Below, in pieces: positions 22,701-35,000 of a stretch of DNA of 64,000 bases (the first letter of the stretch is position 1; the number at the start of each line of letters is the position of its first letter). The translations under genes and the position numbers were made by a program. Below the pieces are notes generated by a model that had not been told where the DNA came from, searched no databases, and saw only the letters and a list, made by a program, of their open reading frames with translations. The stretch is from Marisa cornuarietis (lineage: Eukaryota > Mollusca > Gastropoda > Architaenioglossa > Ampullariidae), in the NCBI GenBank assembly GCA_004794655.1, contig SMMW01000585.1:9795501-9859500 (forward strand), written 5' to 3'.

Positions 22701-25186
22701 GTCAGCTTTGTCATCCTCACTCGATTTTATCAGTCCTTCAATGAAAGTCTCATCACTTTTTCTTTCATCTCCTGGTTCCACCTCTCCCTAGGGAACAGGA
22801 ATAGTCTTGTCTCCCTTGTTAATATTTGTTCCAAGATCACCGGAATCAGGCAGAGGGACTTGGCAGCTTTCTGTCATCAGCAAATCCTTAGGAAAGCCTC
22901 CCGTATCCTATTTCTGATCATGTGTTGACACGTGAATTCTCACTCTTGCGGTCTGGCTGTAGGTACGTGATGCCTGTGTGCGAAATCAATCGCCACCACA
23001 ATTCATTCATTCCACGTGCCATTCACCTGATCAATTCTACTGACTGTGAACTCATACTAGCCTAAGATAACCTAAGGTCACCACTATATCCACTGTACTG
23101 GGAATATGTGTGTGTGCGCGCGCGCACAAGAGAAATAGAATATTTCAACATGTATACATTATCTCTTTTTATATCATGTATATGGCCATATTATCTCTTT
23201 CTATATCACGTATATGTATTATTTTAAGAAACTGCACTGTTCAGCTTCTACAATATATATTTGACCTTCTTGGTTTTAATTTTTATGAGCATGCATTTAC
23301 AGGTTCCCTTTTTAGAAATTTTACAATGAGTATGCAGTACTCACTCCTGTTACAAGATAATACCAAATGGAGATTGGGGTTTCTTTTTTTTGGTTTGTGA
23401 AGATGTGATTCATAACAGCATATTTAAGACAATAATAAGAAAACTGCTAGGAGCTGTTGCTATGAAAAGGCACTGTAACTTCAATTAAAGCAAATAATCT
23501 TTTACTTATCCTGCATTAACTAATAAGAAATGTATCAGTGTTAAGCACAAGCTGAGATGCAGTAAGGTGGTGGTGCTGCTGCTGACTGAAAATTAGTCAA
23601 CAAGTTGTTGGTTGTTTGTAATTCCTACTGGGTCAGTAGCTTAAAGCATACATAACAAGGTCCAGCCACACCTTGTAAAGCCCCTACTAGATCTGGAGGT
23701 AAACACCAGTCTAGTTCTATGGATAAGATCATTCCTGAAGGACCGACCACAGAAGGTGGGTCTCAAGAGTTCCAACGAAAGGTACTGTAGTATCCAGCTC
23801 ATCTGAAAGGGCAGATTTTTCAATAAATGGAATGATTCTGTCAGACAAACATCCTCAAAACGGGTGCCCCTCATGGGTGTGTTTTCCCCCCATCCTATTA
23901 TCTTCATACACAAATGAGATCACCATTAACAGCGCTGTTCTCAAACTTGAAAAGTATACACATGACATAGCTCTTGTGGCCTGCCTTTAAGATGAGCAGT
24001 ACCTGTCACAGTACCTGGCCTGCATGGGGGAGCTGGAGAACTAAAAAATGGAGATGGCCTTTGGGAGAGCACATTATGAAATAGATGGCACTATCCCCTC
24101 TCTCTCCACCAATTCAAATCAAAGGACAGCAGGTGCAGAGGGCTGCCATTTTTAAGTACCTAAGTCCAGTGATAGACAAAGCTCTCCTTTAGTGATCATG
24201 CACACCAAGCATACTTTTTTGTAAAAAAAGGCCAAGCAAAGACTGCATCTTTTGAGGAAAATCTGCAGCTTCAATGTCAGCTCTGGACTGCTGGAAACTG
24301 TTTACAGGTCCCTAGTTGAAAGCATTCTCACCTTTAACATCACCGCCTGGTATGGTCACCTCCTCGTCAAACACAAGGCTAGCTAGTAATCCACCAGGCA
24401 AATAAAATTATTAGTAAACCACAGCTGCCACTTTCAGACTGAACACCCTACCCTGCTTTCAGCTGTTGCCCTTGGACAGGTGCTACAAAGTGCCATGTGC
24501 ACGAAAAATTGCCTACCAGAGGTCCTTCGTGCCAGCACCCATCACCATCCTAAATAAAAGGCACAAAGACTTGTATGCCTGTCTTGTATTACCTGGCATC
24601 ATTCTCAGGAGGTGTATGTGTGAAAGGGTATAGGTGTGCATGCTTGTTGAATGTCATGTATGGGTATGTATGTCTGCAAGTTATGATTGTATGGGTGTAT
24701 ATATATATACAGATATGCTGCATATTGTGTGTGTAGTGTGTAATCCATAAAAAAATTTCGGTCTTGGACTGCCTTGTACAGACAAAGTTTGATTTCATTT
24801 CATAGTAACACTGATGCTCGTAACAGGTGCCAGATGCTGTGCAGGCAGAAACACCATTGTTTGATGCAAATATTGTACGAGTCTCATGAACATTTTTTTT
24901 TAATTTTTCCACCTTTTGGTAACGGGTGTGTGGATGTACAACTTCTGCTGTGACACCAGAACACAATCCTATGTTCTGCATTTGTCAGTTGTCATTCACA
25001 TGTTTTAATGATGTCTCCGAAAACAGCTCAATAAATTGCCAACTAATAATGTAATGTTTAGCACACCTTATACCTTAATGTACAGATACATGTAAAGTCT
25101 TTAAAAACAAAAAGGGCCTTACCATCTTTCTTTATCTTTTCATTCAGATTGTTGATGTAGATAGTATGGTTTGGCTGAAGGGACAT
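16794..25186 (-). CDS. SNRPA: U1A/U2B''-family snRNP protein with two RRMs, six coding exons
   Basis: Binds stem-loops of U1 and/or U2 snRNA in the spliceosome; many invertebrates have one protein (SNF) doing both jobs. Exons in transcript order: 25186-25123, 21746-21574, 20964-20846, 20334-20246, 19472-19307, 16953-16794. They join in frame to 256 residues (human U1A 282, U2B'' 225). RRM1 covers about residues 6-90: RNP2-type [29 protein letters not shown]1-type RGQAFVIF, then the [20 protein letters not shown] tail. A basic Lys-rich stretch and a Pro/Ala-rich linker follow. RRM2 is at the C-terminus: [40 protein letters not shown], ending MKITFAKK. Whether it is the direct orthologue of SNRPA, SNRPB2 or the undivided ancestor cannot be settled here. 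Large introns carry LINE fragments and a kinase-like pseudogene. Confidence 0.95.
17113..17205 (-). repeat. Short LINE/SINE 3'-end fragment with (AAT)n tail
   Basis: Begins with AATAATAATAATAATG and continues into a segment with an ATAATGCGCAGAATC-like motif. It resembles the AAT-repeat-plus-TAGCGC ends seen elsewhere in the window. Lies in the last intron of the snRNP gene. Confidence 0.4.
17820..19010 (+). pseudogene. STRAD-like pseudokinase processed pseudogene
   Basis: Intronless, frame-broken copy of a STE20-related adaptor (STRADA/STRADB-like) mRNA, antisense within the last intron of the snRNP gene. About 340 bp of likely 5'UTR precede an ATG at 18157 ([18 protein letters not shown]). 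After a frameshift comes a stretch with [20 protein letters not shown], matching the STRAD glycine-loop region [20 protein letters not shown]. Then follow [20 protein letters not shown] in another frame, and [20 protein letters not shown] followed by [11 protein letters not shown], matching the STRAD catalytic-loop region. In-frame stops lie around 18630-18660, and the frame ends before the activation segment. In STRAD this protein allosterically activates LKB1. It cannot be functional here. The 3' part after about 18890 is no longer recognisable. Confidence 0.75.
19011..19116 (+). repeat. LINE/SINE-like 3' tail with (ATT)n end
   Basis: Contains GCATTGAGCTC, then AATAAAAGTTGTCATTATTATTATTATAA. 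The GCATTGAGCT block and ATT-repeat end are shared with the reverse complement of 46710-46790. It follows directly on the STRAD-like pseudogene. Confidence 0.5.
20010..20190 (-). mobile_element. CR1/L2-type LINE 3'UTR fragment
   Basis: Clear similarity to 34501-34690: both share AAGTAACA(a/g)GAACxGA, GATGxGxA(a/g)AAGTAGCA(c)AAG(a/t)G, GAAGGG and AAGGACTAGC(g/a)TTGT in the same order. It starts next to an AATAATAATAATAA run. It lies in intron 4 of the snRNP gene and is non-coding. Confidence 0.6.
21090..21146. repeat. Pair of adjacent inverted repeats
   Basis: GGGCCA-tgattg-TGGCCC is followed by GCAGACCACGATA-cgcttac-TATCGTGGCTCTGC (21113-21146), a stem of about 13 bp with one bulge. Lies in intron 2 of the snRNP gene. 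Function unknown. Confidence 0.5.
22495..23045 (+). mobile_element. Non-LTR retrotransposon fragment (RT thumb/C-terminal region)
   Basis: Decayed reverse-transcriptase C-terminal coding sequence in the long first intron of the snRNP gene, opposite strand. [11 protein letters not shown] is followed in another frame by [18 protein letters not shown] and the [17 protein letters not shown] stretch. Later blocks read [13 protein letters not shown] and [13 protein letters not shown]. These are standard blocks of CR1-group LINEs of the Rex1/Babar sort (assignment tentative). The catalytic core and 5' half are missing. Confidence 0.65.
23640..24560 (+). mobile_element. Second non-LTR retrotransposon fragment (RT domain remnant)
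   Basis: In several broken frames: a block with [22 protein letters not shown](I/L)F from the degraded GxxQGxxLSP motif, then [14 protein letters not shown] where the catalytic (Y/F)xDD lies, now THDI. Next come [23 protein letters not shown] and [12 protein letters not shown]. It is related in architecture to 22495-23045 but not the same segment, and inactive. Confidence 0.6.
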
Positions 25187-25198
25187 GGTTGAAAATTA

Positions 25199-25787
25199 CT
25201 GTGAAGCAAAGAAAGGAAAACAACTGCATATTAACTAATCAAATAGTAAATAAAATTTTAAGTATATTTAAAAATTCACTTGGGAAAAAACCCATGAAAT
25301 TAGTAATAAGGATATCTAAAAGGATATAGGCCTATGAAAAATCGTTAATTAAAGATGTATTAAATGCCTGTCTCTTTATGTTCCAAAATTTCCGGCTAAA
25401 TCAGTTACTAATTCTTAGTAGCCTAAAACTCTAGAATTAGTGGAACTAATTTTCAAGTTTTTAAATTAAGAACAAGTTTACTAGGCTTTCCACATAGCTA
25501 ACGAAACTCTTGCTTGTATGCTATTTTCGATTTTTGCCAGCCGTTTCAATTTTTCCACCTCTGCGATGTTTTTGCAGTAATTATCCAAAAGTACGAAAAA
25601 ATCGGAAAGTCATATTTGCCAAATAAAATAAAAATATAAATAAAATAGCCAAATTGTGATTCCAAATAACTTTTACATGAAAACTGCTATTGCAGCCAAA
25701 ACGAAGACTGAGTTTTATCTTAATATTCACCCACACATTTCCCCTGTCATACAAATAAAATAAATGTGAAGTGATTTCTTGACATAC
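25199..25787 (-). other. Putative 5'UTR intron of the snRNP gene
   Basis: Upstream of the ATG at 25186 the minus strand has a good acceptor (pyrimidine tract, TTCACAG ending 25199). A donor AAG|GTATGT at 25788/25787 would define a non-coding first exon from about 25860 to 25788. Predicted from splice consensus only. Confidence 0.5.
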
Positions 25788-25793
25788 CTTAGA

Positions 25794-26086
25794 AGTGACT
25801 TAGACTAATTCGCTTATATGATAAAACCAAAGACTTGGAAATTTTTGTACCGGGTACGGTCCACGCGCTTTCGCCTTTGCTCTCACTTCCGGTCAATAAA
25901 AAGAAATTACCTTAAAATCTTTAAATTAATCACTATATTACAATTAAATAATTCATCAATATTTTACGAAATAAAAATAAAATCAACCTATTTTTATACA
26001 ATGTTTCTATTCTGGTGTAGTCTCGAGGTGTCGATATTGGATACAGACATCTTGAGCACTCTCCGGGAGGAGGGACACAAGCCAGA
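25794..26086. promoter_or_regulatory. Divergent promoter region between the snRNP gene and VPS26
   Basis: The predicted 5' ends of the two genes lie within about 300 bp, head to head. CACTTCCGG at 25884-25892 matches the ETS/GABP consensus common in bidirectional housekeeping promoters. A small GC-richer island (TCCACGCGCTTTCGCC) stands out from the AT-rich flanks. No TATA box is evident. Confidence 0.5.
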
Positions 26087-29000
26087 ATGGTAGTGTGCAT
26101 TCAGCCTTGTTTGTCATTTTTCTTTAGCAGTTTATGTTGTTTTTACTTTATTTTATGCATTCATTTATATTCTACTGACGTCTTTATATATAGGCTGTTT
26201 GACGTTTGTCAGCAAACATTTTTATTTCGGTAAAGGGGTGTTCTACTCGCTGAAGTCATGTGACATCAACAAATTCAGTATAAATTTGGCTCAGCTTTTT
26301 GATCACTGTGTTATTACAGACTAATTTGTATCAGGTTTGAAGCAATATTCATACACGCAACACAAAAATCGTTCTCTCAGAATCAACTGCGTTAAATAAA
26401 TCGTCAGCTTCTTCCGAGCAAACCATCATCCACAGCGCATACTTATGTCAAATACCAAAAGTGAAACAAAATGAGTGCTGTGCTTTATGACAATCTTGCA
26501 TATGACATAGTTTTGTCTTTTCTTTCCAGAGCTTCTTCGGCTTTGGGCAGAGCGCTGAAGTGGATATTGTGTTAGATGGCCAAGAGACCAGAAAGACGGC
26601 TGAAATTAAGACGGAGGATGGCAAAAAGGAACGATACTATCTCTACTTTGATGGAGAAACAGTTTCAGGCAAGGTGAGAGATAACGCACCTGATTATCGT
26701 CAACCAGTTAAAAATTTTCTCAGCAAAGCAGTCAAAGGCTGGGCGTCCTTATCACCATACACACAGCACCTCCCACTCCCCATTCTCATGATGGTTTCAC
26801 TGTTAATAATACTGACAGTTCCTTATGACCATTTTTAGCCAACATTTCCAATTAGCCTTAATAGCTTGTGATAATGATTTTTCTTAATTCTGATATCTTG
26901 CAGCCATTTCTTAAGAAACAGTGGGCTTTCAGGTATACATGTTAACTATCCTTGTAATTTTCATGTTGCCAGGTCAATATCACACTCAAGAAACCTGGAA
27001 GCAAGTTGGAACATCAAGGAATCAAAATTGAGTTCATTGGTCAGATAGGTAAGCATTCTTTTTAAATACCCATTATCATTATCCTTTTTTTTTAAAAAAA
27101 ATCCTGTTTGAAGAAGACATGTTACAGTCTCATTTAACAAAATTAGAGGTTACCTTTTGATATACTGTTCATGTTACTAAAATGTTTTCTTGTTTATGGT
27201 GCTGCACTAAAAAAACTCATTGTTTATAATAGTAATAATAGGATTTGTGTAGCGTATTTCCCCACATAGAGGTGAGCTTGATGCAGACCAGGGACAGTGG
27301 GGGAAGTGGCCATGTGGTGTAAACATCACATTCGAGCACAAACAACCACAACATACAGATACTAACATTCACAGGTTAGCAGTACAAGAACATGAAAAAA
27401 AAACCAGAGATAGGAGTATGATAGGTGTTTCCAGAAGAGATATGTTTTAAGTCCAGATTGGAAGGCACATACCGACTCCACTGTGCAGAGAGATAGAGGC
27501 AGGCCATTCCTAATACTAGGGCCAGAAAAGGAGAAACAGCAACGGCCAAATGTGTCCAGTCTGATACATGGAATAGAGAGAAATCTGGCATGGGCTGAGC
27601 GAACTGACCTGGGAGGCTGGTATGGTAACACAAGCTCAGATAGATTGAGGCAAGGCCATGAACAACATGATAGCAAAGGATGGCAATCTTGAATACAATG
27701 CAAACCCAAACTGGCAGCTAGTGGTGATCGCATAGAAGCAGTGTCGCATGGACGGCCTTTCACTTAAACTGCAACATAGTGAAATGTCATTCTGACTTTC
27801 CCAGATACGACACCAAAAAATCTTCACTGATATAATTCTCTATATAATCATAATCTCTATTATAATACCTTCCTAATATGACTTAAAACTGAGCTCAATT
27901 GCACCGTTTTTGCAGAAGTCATGTGTTGAAATAAACAAGGACTGCTTATGGGCAACTGTTTTCCCTATATTACGGTTTTCTGCAGAAATAACTTAAAATA
28001 ATTTTGAGAACATTTTGAAAGAGACTGGTTTATTGTTGTGTGTTTGTTGATTAAGGAACATCAGTAGATTGTCTTCATTAAAACCTTTTGCAGAAGTCAC
28101 TTGTTTATACAAATTATAATCCTTGTGACCATTTGTTTGTACTCTTTTTTTCCCTTTTTTTAAAAAATCAATGTTTAAATAATATGCATATCGCATTTTA
28201 AGAGAGCCTCTTTCTACCATGGTACATATGTATTGATTGCTTTTCCTGGAAAGTTAGATTCCATTCAATCTTTAACCAAGCACAACAATGGCAAGATCAG
28301 TAAGCATTATCAAGGGAAAGCTAAAATGACAGAGAAAAATGCTATACAGCTTAAAGAGCTTTATTTTCAATATTTAAACATAAATGAACTTGAAATTATT
28401 GATGTTTATAGTCATGGTTTATGGAATGAAAGTATTACAAAATGCCACCTTTCCTGTATAACAGAAAGCAAACTGGTCAGTTTCCCTACCAAGACCCCCT
28501 TCAGTCACCTGATTTTGGTGGATTTTAGCAAGTCTTAATAGGGAGATTCTGCTGTACTGATTTTTGTAGGACAGTTCATGGCTTCATTCATGGTGTATGA
28601 CGTAGACAGTGCTTCTGAAATTCACATAGACTTAAATGGCAGTTGCAATCCGTGCACATTGATACTGTCCCTTAGGGATCACATTTTACCGTTGCAGGTC
28701 AGACTTAGCTAATCATTTTCTTTTGCTATGCAGATAAATAGTAGAAATTTCTAATAACTGGATTTCTAAATTTATTGTGAGTGACAAATGACTAGTTGCT
28801 TGAGTATCTTGTATGCAAAGCAAAATGATATAATTTTCAGCATCTTTATGCTTTATTATTTTTATTTGTAGGGTCATTGCCTTGCTTTATGGCTAGCAAA
28901 TAATAAATATCTTGTTGCACAAATACTCTTCTTCTCATTTTGTGGCAGCTTTAACTGAGGCTGGAATATTAGGCTGGTGCAGTCCAACACTACAACACAA

Positions 29001-32000
29001 ATATAAATTTGCATTTTAGGGGGAGCTTAAAGGTCAACTCGCTCGCAACATTATTTCTTTATGATCGGGTTAAGTTCGTTTAAAAATAATAATTCCCAAA
29101 ATATGAGTACATAATGATCCTTAATTTTAAAGATATAAGCCTTCACACATCGGCATTCTCACCTGCAACTGGGAAGAGTTCTCTCACGTGATTGAAGTAT
29201 TTGTAACAGCGAGTGTGGATTTCTTCAAGTCAAATGAAGAAACATCGCTCAAGTCGTCGTGTTCAAGAACCGATTTTGTTCACCCAAAAAATGAAACAGC
29301 TGAATTTGGAATACAGCCCTACAGATTGGAATTTTATTTAGAAGCTTCAAATGAAGTTAAAAATAATTAAATGGTCCAAACTGAATTCATTCAACAGACT
29401 GGTAAGTCAATCAGATCAAAATTTAAACGGGAACACGTGCGACTGAGTATCAGTAAGTAAATAGAAAATTTTGCATGCAGCTAAATGAGGAAGAAATAAG
29501 TTTTTACATCGATAAACATGTTTCAAACTATCATTATATTTTTAATTGTAAAAAAATCCTTATCAGCAGTCAGTTGTAACTATTGTTGCCCATTAAGCTC
29601 CTTATAGTATGTTTATCACCCTCAATTCTTTTTTTTTTCCTTTTTTTTTTTTTTTAGCTGTTTCAATCACACACATCAATTGTGCCCTCACACTGTCAGT
29701 TGTTTTGAGCATTATGCTGGATAAAGATACAACTGATGATGATGTGTTTGTGACTTTCACACGATGTTACTTGTAGACCAGATCCGGTGTAGAAACCGTC
29801 AATGTTGCATGTCTGGTGCTTGATCTACCAGCAGTTGTAGTTTGGTTTTAACATCTCGTGCTTTTGTATAGTAAGCACTGATGTAGGAATAAGATTTCTT
29901 CGGTTTACTGAAAGTCCAAGACTTGCTTGTACTGTATAAGTGACTGGATAACAATCGATTTTGAAACGTTTTGAGCAAATTCATGAGTATGGTGTGGGGA
30001 CCAGGTTCGCATGGCGCGTTTGAACAAAGTTAACCCACTGGCGTTTGCTGCCATTATCTTTAGGATTTCCTTCATGAGTACAAACTAACTCTCTCTGAGT
30101 GTCGAAGAACATTCAGCAACAACACAATGTGTCCTGGTCAGTTTTCTTTTACCGAGGATTGCATCTTTTCTCTTCGACTTCTTCTTCTTATTCCTGTACG
30201 CTCCCAGTGGAGCATAGGGCCGCAACCACACCCCGCCAACGGACCCGGTTCTGGGCACTCCTTTCTAGTTGGGACCATGTCATGCCAGCTGTCTCTGCCT
30301 CTCTGTGGACTGATCTCCTCCACGTCTCTCTGGGTCTCCCAGCCCTGCGCCTCCCCTGTGGGTTCCAGCCCAGAGCTTGTCTTGTTAAGTTGTCGGCTGG
30401 CTTTCGTAAGGTGTGACCAATCCAGCCCCACTTCCGCTTCCTGATGTCTTGGCTAGCAGGTTTTTGATTGGTTCTCTCCCACAGGTCTATATTGGAGATC
30501 TTATCAGGCCATCTGATGTTGAGGATGTGGCGCAGACATCTGTTGACGAATGTCTGTATCTTGTTAGTAATGGCATTTGTCACCCGCCATGTCTCGGATC
30601 CATATAGAAGTATTGCCTTTACATTTGTGTTAAAGATGCGAATCTTGGTGTGTAAAGATAGAGCTTTGACTTCAGCTTGTGCAAACTGTGCTATTTTTAG
30701 AAATACCTTTGTTTCGTCACTTCCTGTTTTTTCGACAAATCCAGGTGTGCTTTAGAGAAAAATATTAATATAAAATCTTTCATGCCTCTCTGTCATAAAA
30801 GACCACCGGAACATGTTTTTGTAATACTTTGTGCTCTGTTTCCAGGGATTTTTGCTGAGCGGTCGCGTTGTCCTTTAATACTTTAGTTTTTGTTGATTAC
30901 CTGTTTCAGTATGCAATACTCCAGCTATATTGGAAGCAGTTAATTCAGCCATAAAGTAGGCTGGACAAGAGTATATTATGCTAACAGTTTGATTATTTAT
31001 AAATGTTTCACTGTAAAGTAAATAACACGATAATGCATACAATAAAATTGTTTGTGTTTTAGAGTTATACTATGACAGAGGAAACCACCATGAATTTACA
31101 TCTCTTGTAAAGGAACTAGCTCGTCCAGGAGAGCTAACTCACAACGCTAGCTATAATTTTGAATTCTTGCAAGTTGAAAAGCCATATGAATCCTACACTG
31201 GAGCTAATGTTCGTTTACGGTACGTTTATGGACTTCATTTTACTTAATAAACAATATTTTCAAAATTTCCTGCAGTGTATTTAGCACAAGGTCATATCTA
31301 TTCTGATAAGAATGTAAACATACCTAATCAGTATTTTTATATGACTACAAATGATTTTGGATGCTTCTTGTGTTTTATTCATAAAAAGTCAGGCGCTTAC
31401 ACTTGTAAACTAAACTAACAGTTCATCATGTTATGATTGGTTTTGTAATATATTTGTTCAAGTCAGTGAATGCCAGTGAAGAAGCCTTGTAATGTTTGCT
31501 GTAATACTGAAGCTAATTAGGACCCTCAGATAAGGATTTGTTCATTCACACTAACATGAAGTGTTCCCTTTTGGCAACAGGTATTTCCTTCGTGTCACAA
31601 TTGTGAAGCGGTTGACAGATGTGGTGAAAGAACAGGACATCATTGTGCACACATTATCTTCTTACCCTGAAATGAACAATAGCATTAAAATGGAGGTTGG
31701 CATTGAAGACTGCCTTCATATAGAGTTTGAGTACAACAAATCAAAGTGAGTACTTACGTAGAGGTTAAAAGTTGATCGCCTGTTTTTCTGTCTGTCTCTC
31801 TCTCTCTTGCATTTTTGTTTTTATTGAATGGAGAAGGGGATGAAGACAGTTGGTGCCTGCTTGTATCTGGTCTTTCTTTGCATATTTTGAGAATATTAAG
31901 ATGTGAAAAATGCATTGAGACAGAGAATACACACATCTCAGAGGAAATTGTTTCAACTAAAGAATATTGTACCACTATCGTGCGGGGAAACGGCTTTGCA

Positions 32001-35000
32001 CAGTCACCGATGCTCCTGAGAAAAGTGTGATCACTGCATTGTAACGTTGTAATGAATATCTGTAGGTTTACTTTCACATACACACACACACACACATTCT
32101 TTTCCTACCTCCCAAATAAAAACTATTGTGAAGAGTTCAGAAAAACTTCTGCCCGACAGGCTCAGCTTACAGCTCAAAAGGCAAGACTGGGGCTAAAAAG
32201 TTTCTTCGGTCGGATTTTGTTGCCTGTGATTTCCATCTTGGGAAGGTTGCTGATTTTTCTTCTCCTGTGTGGTTTAAGAGTGTTTCTCAGCACACCATCT
32301 TGTTTGTTCTCAATGTTGTACTTTGTCTACATTGTACACATAAAGATACATGCTCTCTTGCTGCCTTGCTGGCTAGATACCACCTAAAGGATGTGATAGT
32401 GGGAAAGATTTACTTCCTATTGGTTCGCATCAAAATTCGCTATATGGAACTCGCCATAGTGAGACGTGAAACTACAGGGGCAGGTAACTATGTTCTTTGT
32501 GCTATGTTAGCTCTTCCATTTTGAGTGTATTTTTGGTCACAACTCACTGTTGTGCATGTCATGTCAGCTGTGTGGCCATGCTTTTTTTCATTTATTTGGG
32601 ATCCCCCAGAGATGATGTTTCGCAACACTGGAAGAAGGAATAGCACCAGATGTTTGTCAGCTTTTTTTGTCCATGTATCTTTCCTTGTTCATTGCTTTTC
32701 ATAAAAATTTGGTCCGAGTTGAGTGATCTGTCCTTGTCACAAGCTGCCTCCATCTGGTAAGTTGGCAGATTTTATGTTTTGTAGTCACACAAAGACCAGC
32801 TCAGAATTGAGCCGCTTTTGTCTGTGCACATGTGTTAGTATTTAGTCATAGAATGTAAACTGAGTTGCTTGTTTTCCTTTAGTTTTATTTTGTGCATGTG
32901 GATTTACTAGATGTTGTGGAGGTGTTTTGTGTGACTTGCAGATATCATCTAAAGGATGTAATAGTTGGCAAGATTTATTTCCTCTTGGTGCGCATTAAGA
33001 TCAAGCATATGGAACTACAAGTCATAAAGAGAGAAACTACAGGAACAGGTATTTTTCTTAAAGTTGGGGGGTGGGTGGGGTGGATGCTGTCTTATGAGTG
33101 CATTTGCCAGGGTTTGTTTATTGAATCAGTCGTTAGTACGGTGCAGGTACTGTGTATTAAAATTTTGTTGTCGTACTTCAAAGTTTCATTGGTACGTATG
33201 GCAAGTTGTTGTGATTATCCCTTTTTTCTGTGTAGCATGCTTTAGAGGTGTGAGTGAGCCAACTGTGGTGTTATTGCCTTGCCTTTCACTTAGCTTTTTT
33301 GTCTTGTAAATGGTTGCTAAACTTTTATTTTCTTGTGCTGGCTTTGATGAGCAGATTAAATGTCCAGTGAAGGGCCACCTTTAACATGCAGCAAAAGTAA
33401 ATGGTGGCCCTCGCTTTCTTAAATGCTACATAGTTACTTAATAGAGATTGAACTTCTTAGCCTTGTGCCTATAACTATGAGCATTCGCTGACCCTAGATT
33501 CATTGAGGCATCTTTCCATGACCTGCCATAATAATTTAGGAGTTAAATTTCTTAAGGCATGCAGCTTGGACACTTCATTTGACATATTTCACCTATCTGA
33601 GTGACATTATTAATATGACATGCAGTGTAGATTATCAGAAGCTGTGGCTGAAGCAATTATTATTTGATAAAGATTTGTTTTTGTGTTCCTTACAGGGCCT
33701 AACACATTCAATGAGAATGAGACAATAGCCAAATATGAGATCATGGATGGTGCCCCAGTCAGAGGTCAGACAAATTGAAAAGAGGATGTCGTTTGACACT
33801 CCCGATAATAGCATGAAGCTATGCGTGAATTTTCATGGTCCTTTGGGGTCAGGGAAAACTTAAAAAATTATTATAAAATCAGTCCTGGGAAACATCAGTA
33901 TATGAAGAAATTAACAGTCAAGGAATAGGAAATGAGCTAAAACTGATACTTTGCAAATGAAACACTTAAGTTGTTATGTCATGGCTGCTAGAAGTGCAGA
34001 ATGACAAACAAGTTTTAGAGTCTGTGCAGCAAGGAAAGAAGCTATCAAGAATGGGTATGAATTCAGTGCACAGTCATGCTGAAAATAAAAGGCAGAGATT
34101 ATTCTATGTTCTGGTGGGATTACTGCAAAACGTTGCTGAAGAGTGTAAAGTTCAAGACAGGGGAAGGTGGGTAGGCATTTAGACAGTGTGGAACTTAAAA
34201 AAACTAACGGTTGGTATTTTTTCAAACAACCATCTAAAATAATAACAGTTGAAGAGCATTCAAATCAGTCAGCTGAAAGTAAAACCATAGAGTGAACAGG
34301 TTCTGACACAGGCTTGGTTGTCAAAGAGGACTATGGAATTAGGTTGAACGAAAGTTTGGCAAATTTATATTTGGCTACCCTGTGCACACTATTGATAGTG
34401 ACTAGTAATGGCATATAATAATAATAAATGAAGATTTTTATAGCACATATTCACACTCATAGAGAGCATGCTCTTAGCGCTTAAAACGGGGAAGAGACAT
34501 GGACTAGATGGATAGAACACCAGGGACAGAAGAATAAACGACAATACTGACGACAAACAGAAAACACAAAAAGGCACCAAGTAACAGGAACAGAGAATAT
34601 AGTGATTCTGCAGAGAAAGATGGGTAGAAAAGTAGCAAGAGCGGAAGGGGAGAGGGTAAGAAGGACTAGCATTGTGTGGACTGTGAGGAGTAACGCTCAG
34701 GGAAGAGGTGCGTTCTAAGCACCAGACGTGCAGTGGATTTCTGCACTTTCTGGAGTCTCTGAATGAAGTATTCAGGGCAGCCTGCGAGCAAGGAGTTGTA
34801 GTAGTCAAGTCGAGAAAGAACAAATGCACAGACAAAATTGTTGGTAGTGTGTGTAGAGAGAGAAAGTGACGGATGGCACTGATCTTACGGAGCTCATAAC
34901 AGACATGTTTATCAAGGGTCTTGTCTGCAGTGACAATAAATCCCAGATTCCTAACGGATGATGTGAAGGTGATGTTGGTTTCGCCCACCTTGATGTGATT

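Noticed and set aside
27362..27763. 133-codon minus-strand frame as a host gene
   Set aside because: It is the C-terminus of a CR1/L2-type LINE.
29188..29370. 60-codon frame in VPS26 intron 3 as an extra exon
   Set aside because: VPS26 exons 3 and 4 join directly in phase and no family residues are missing.
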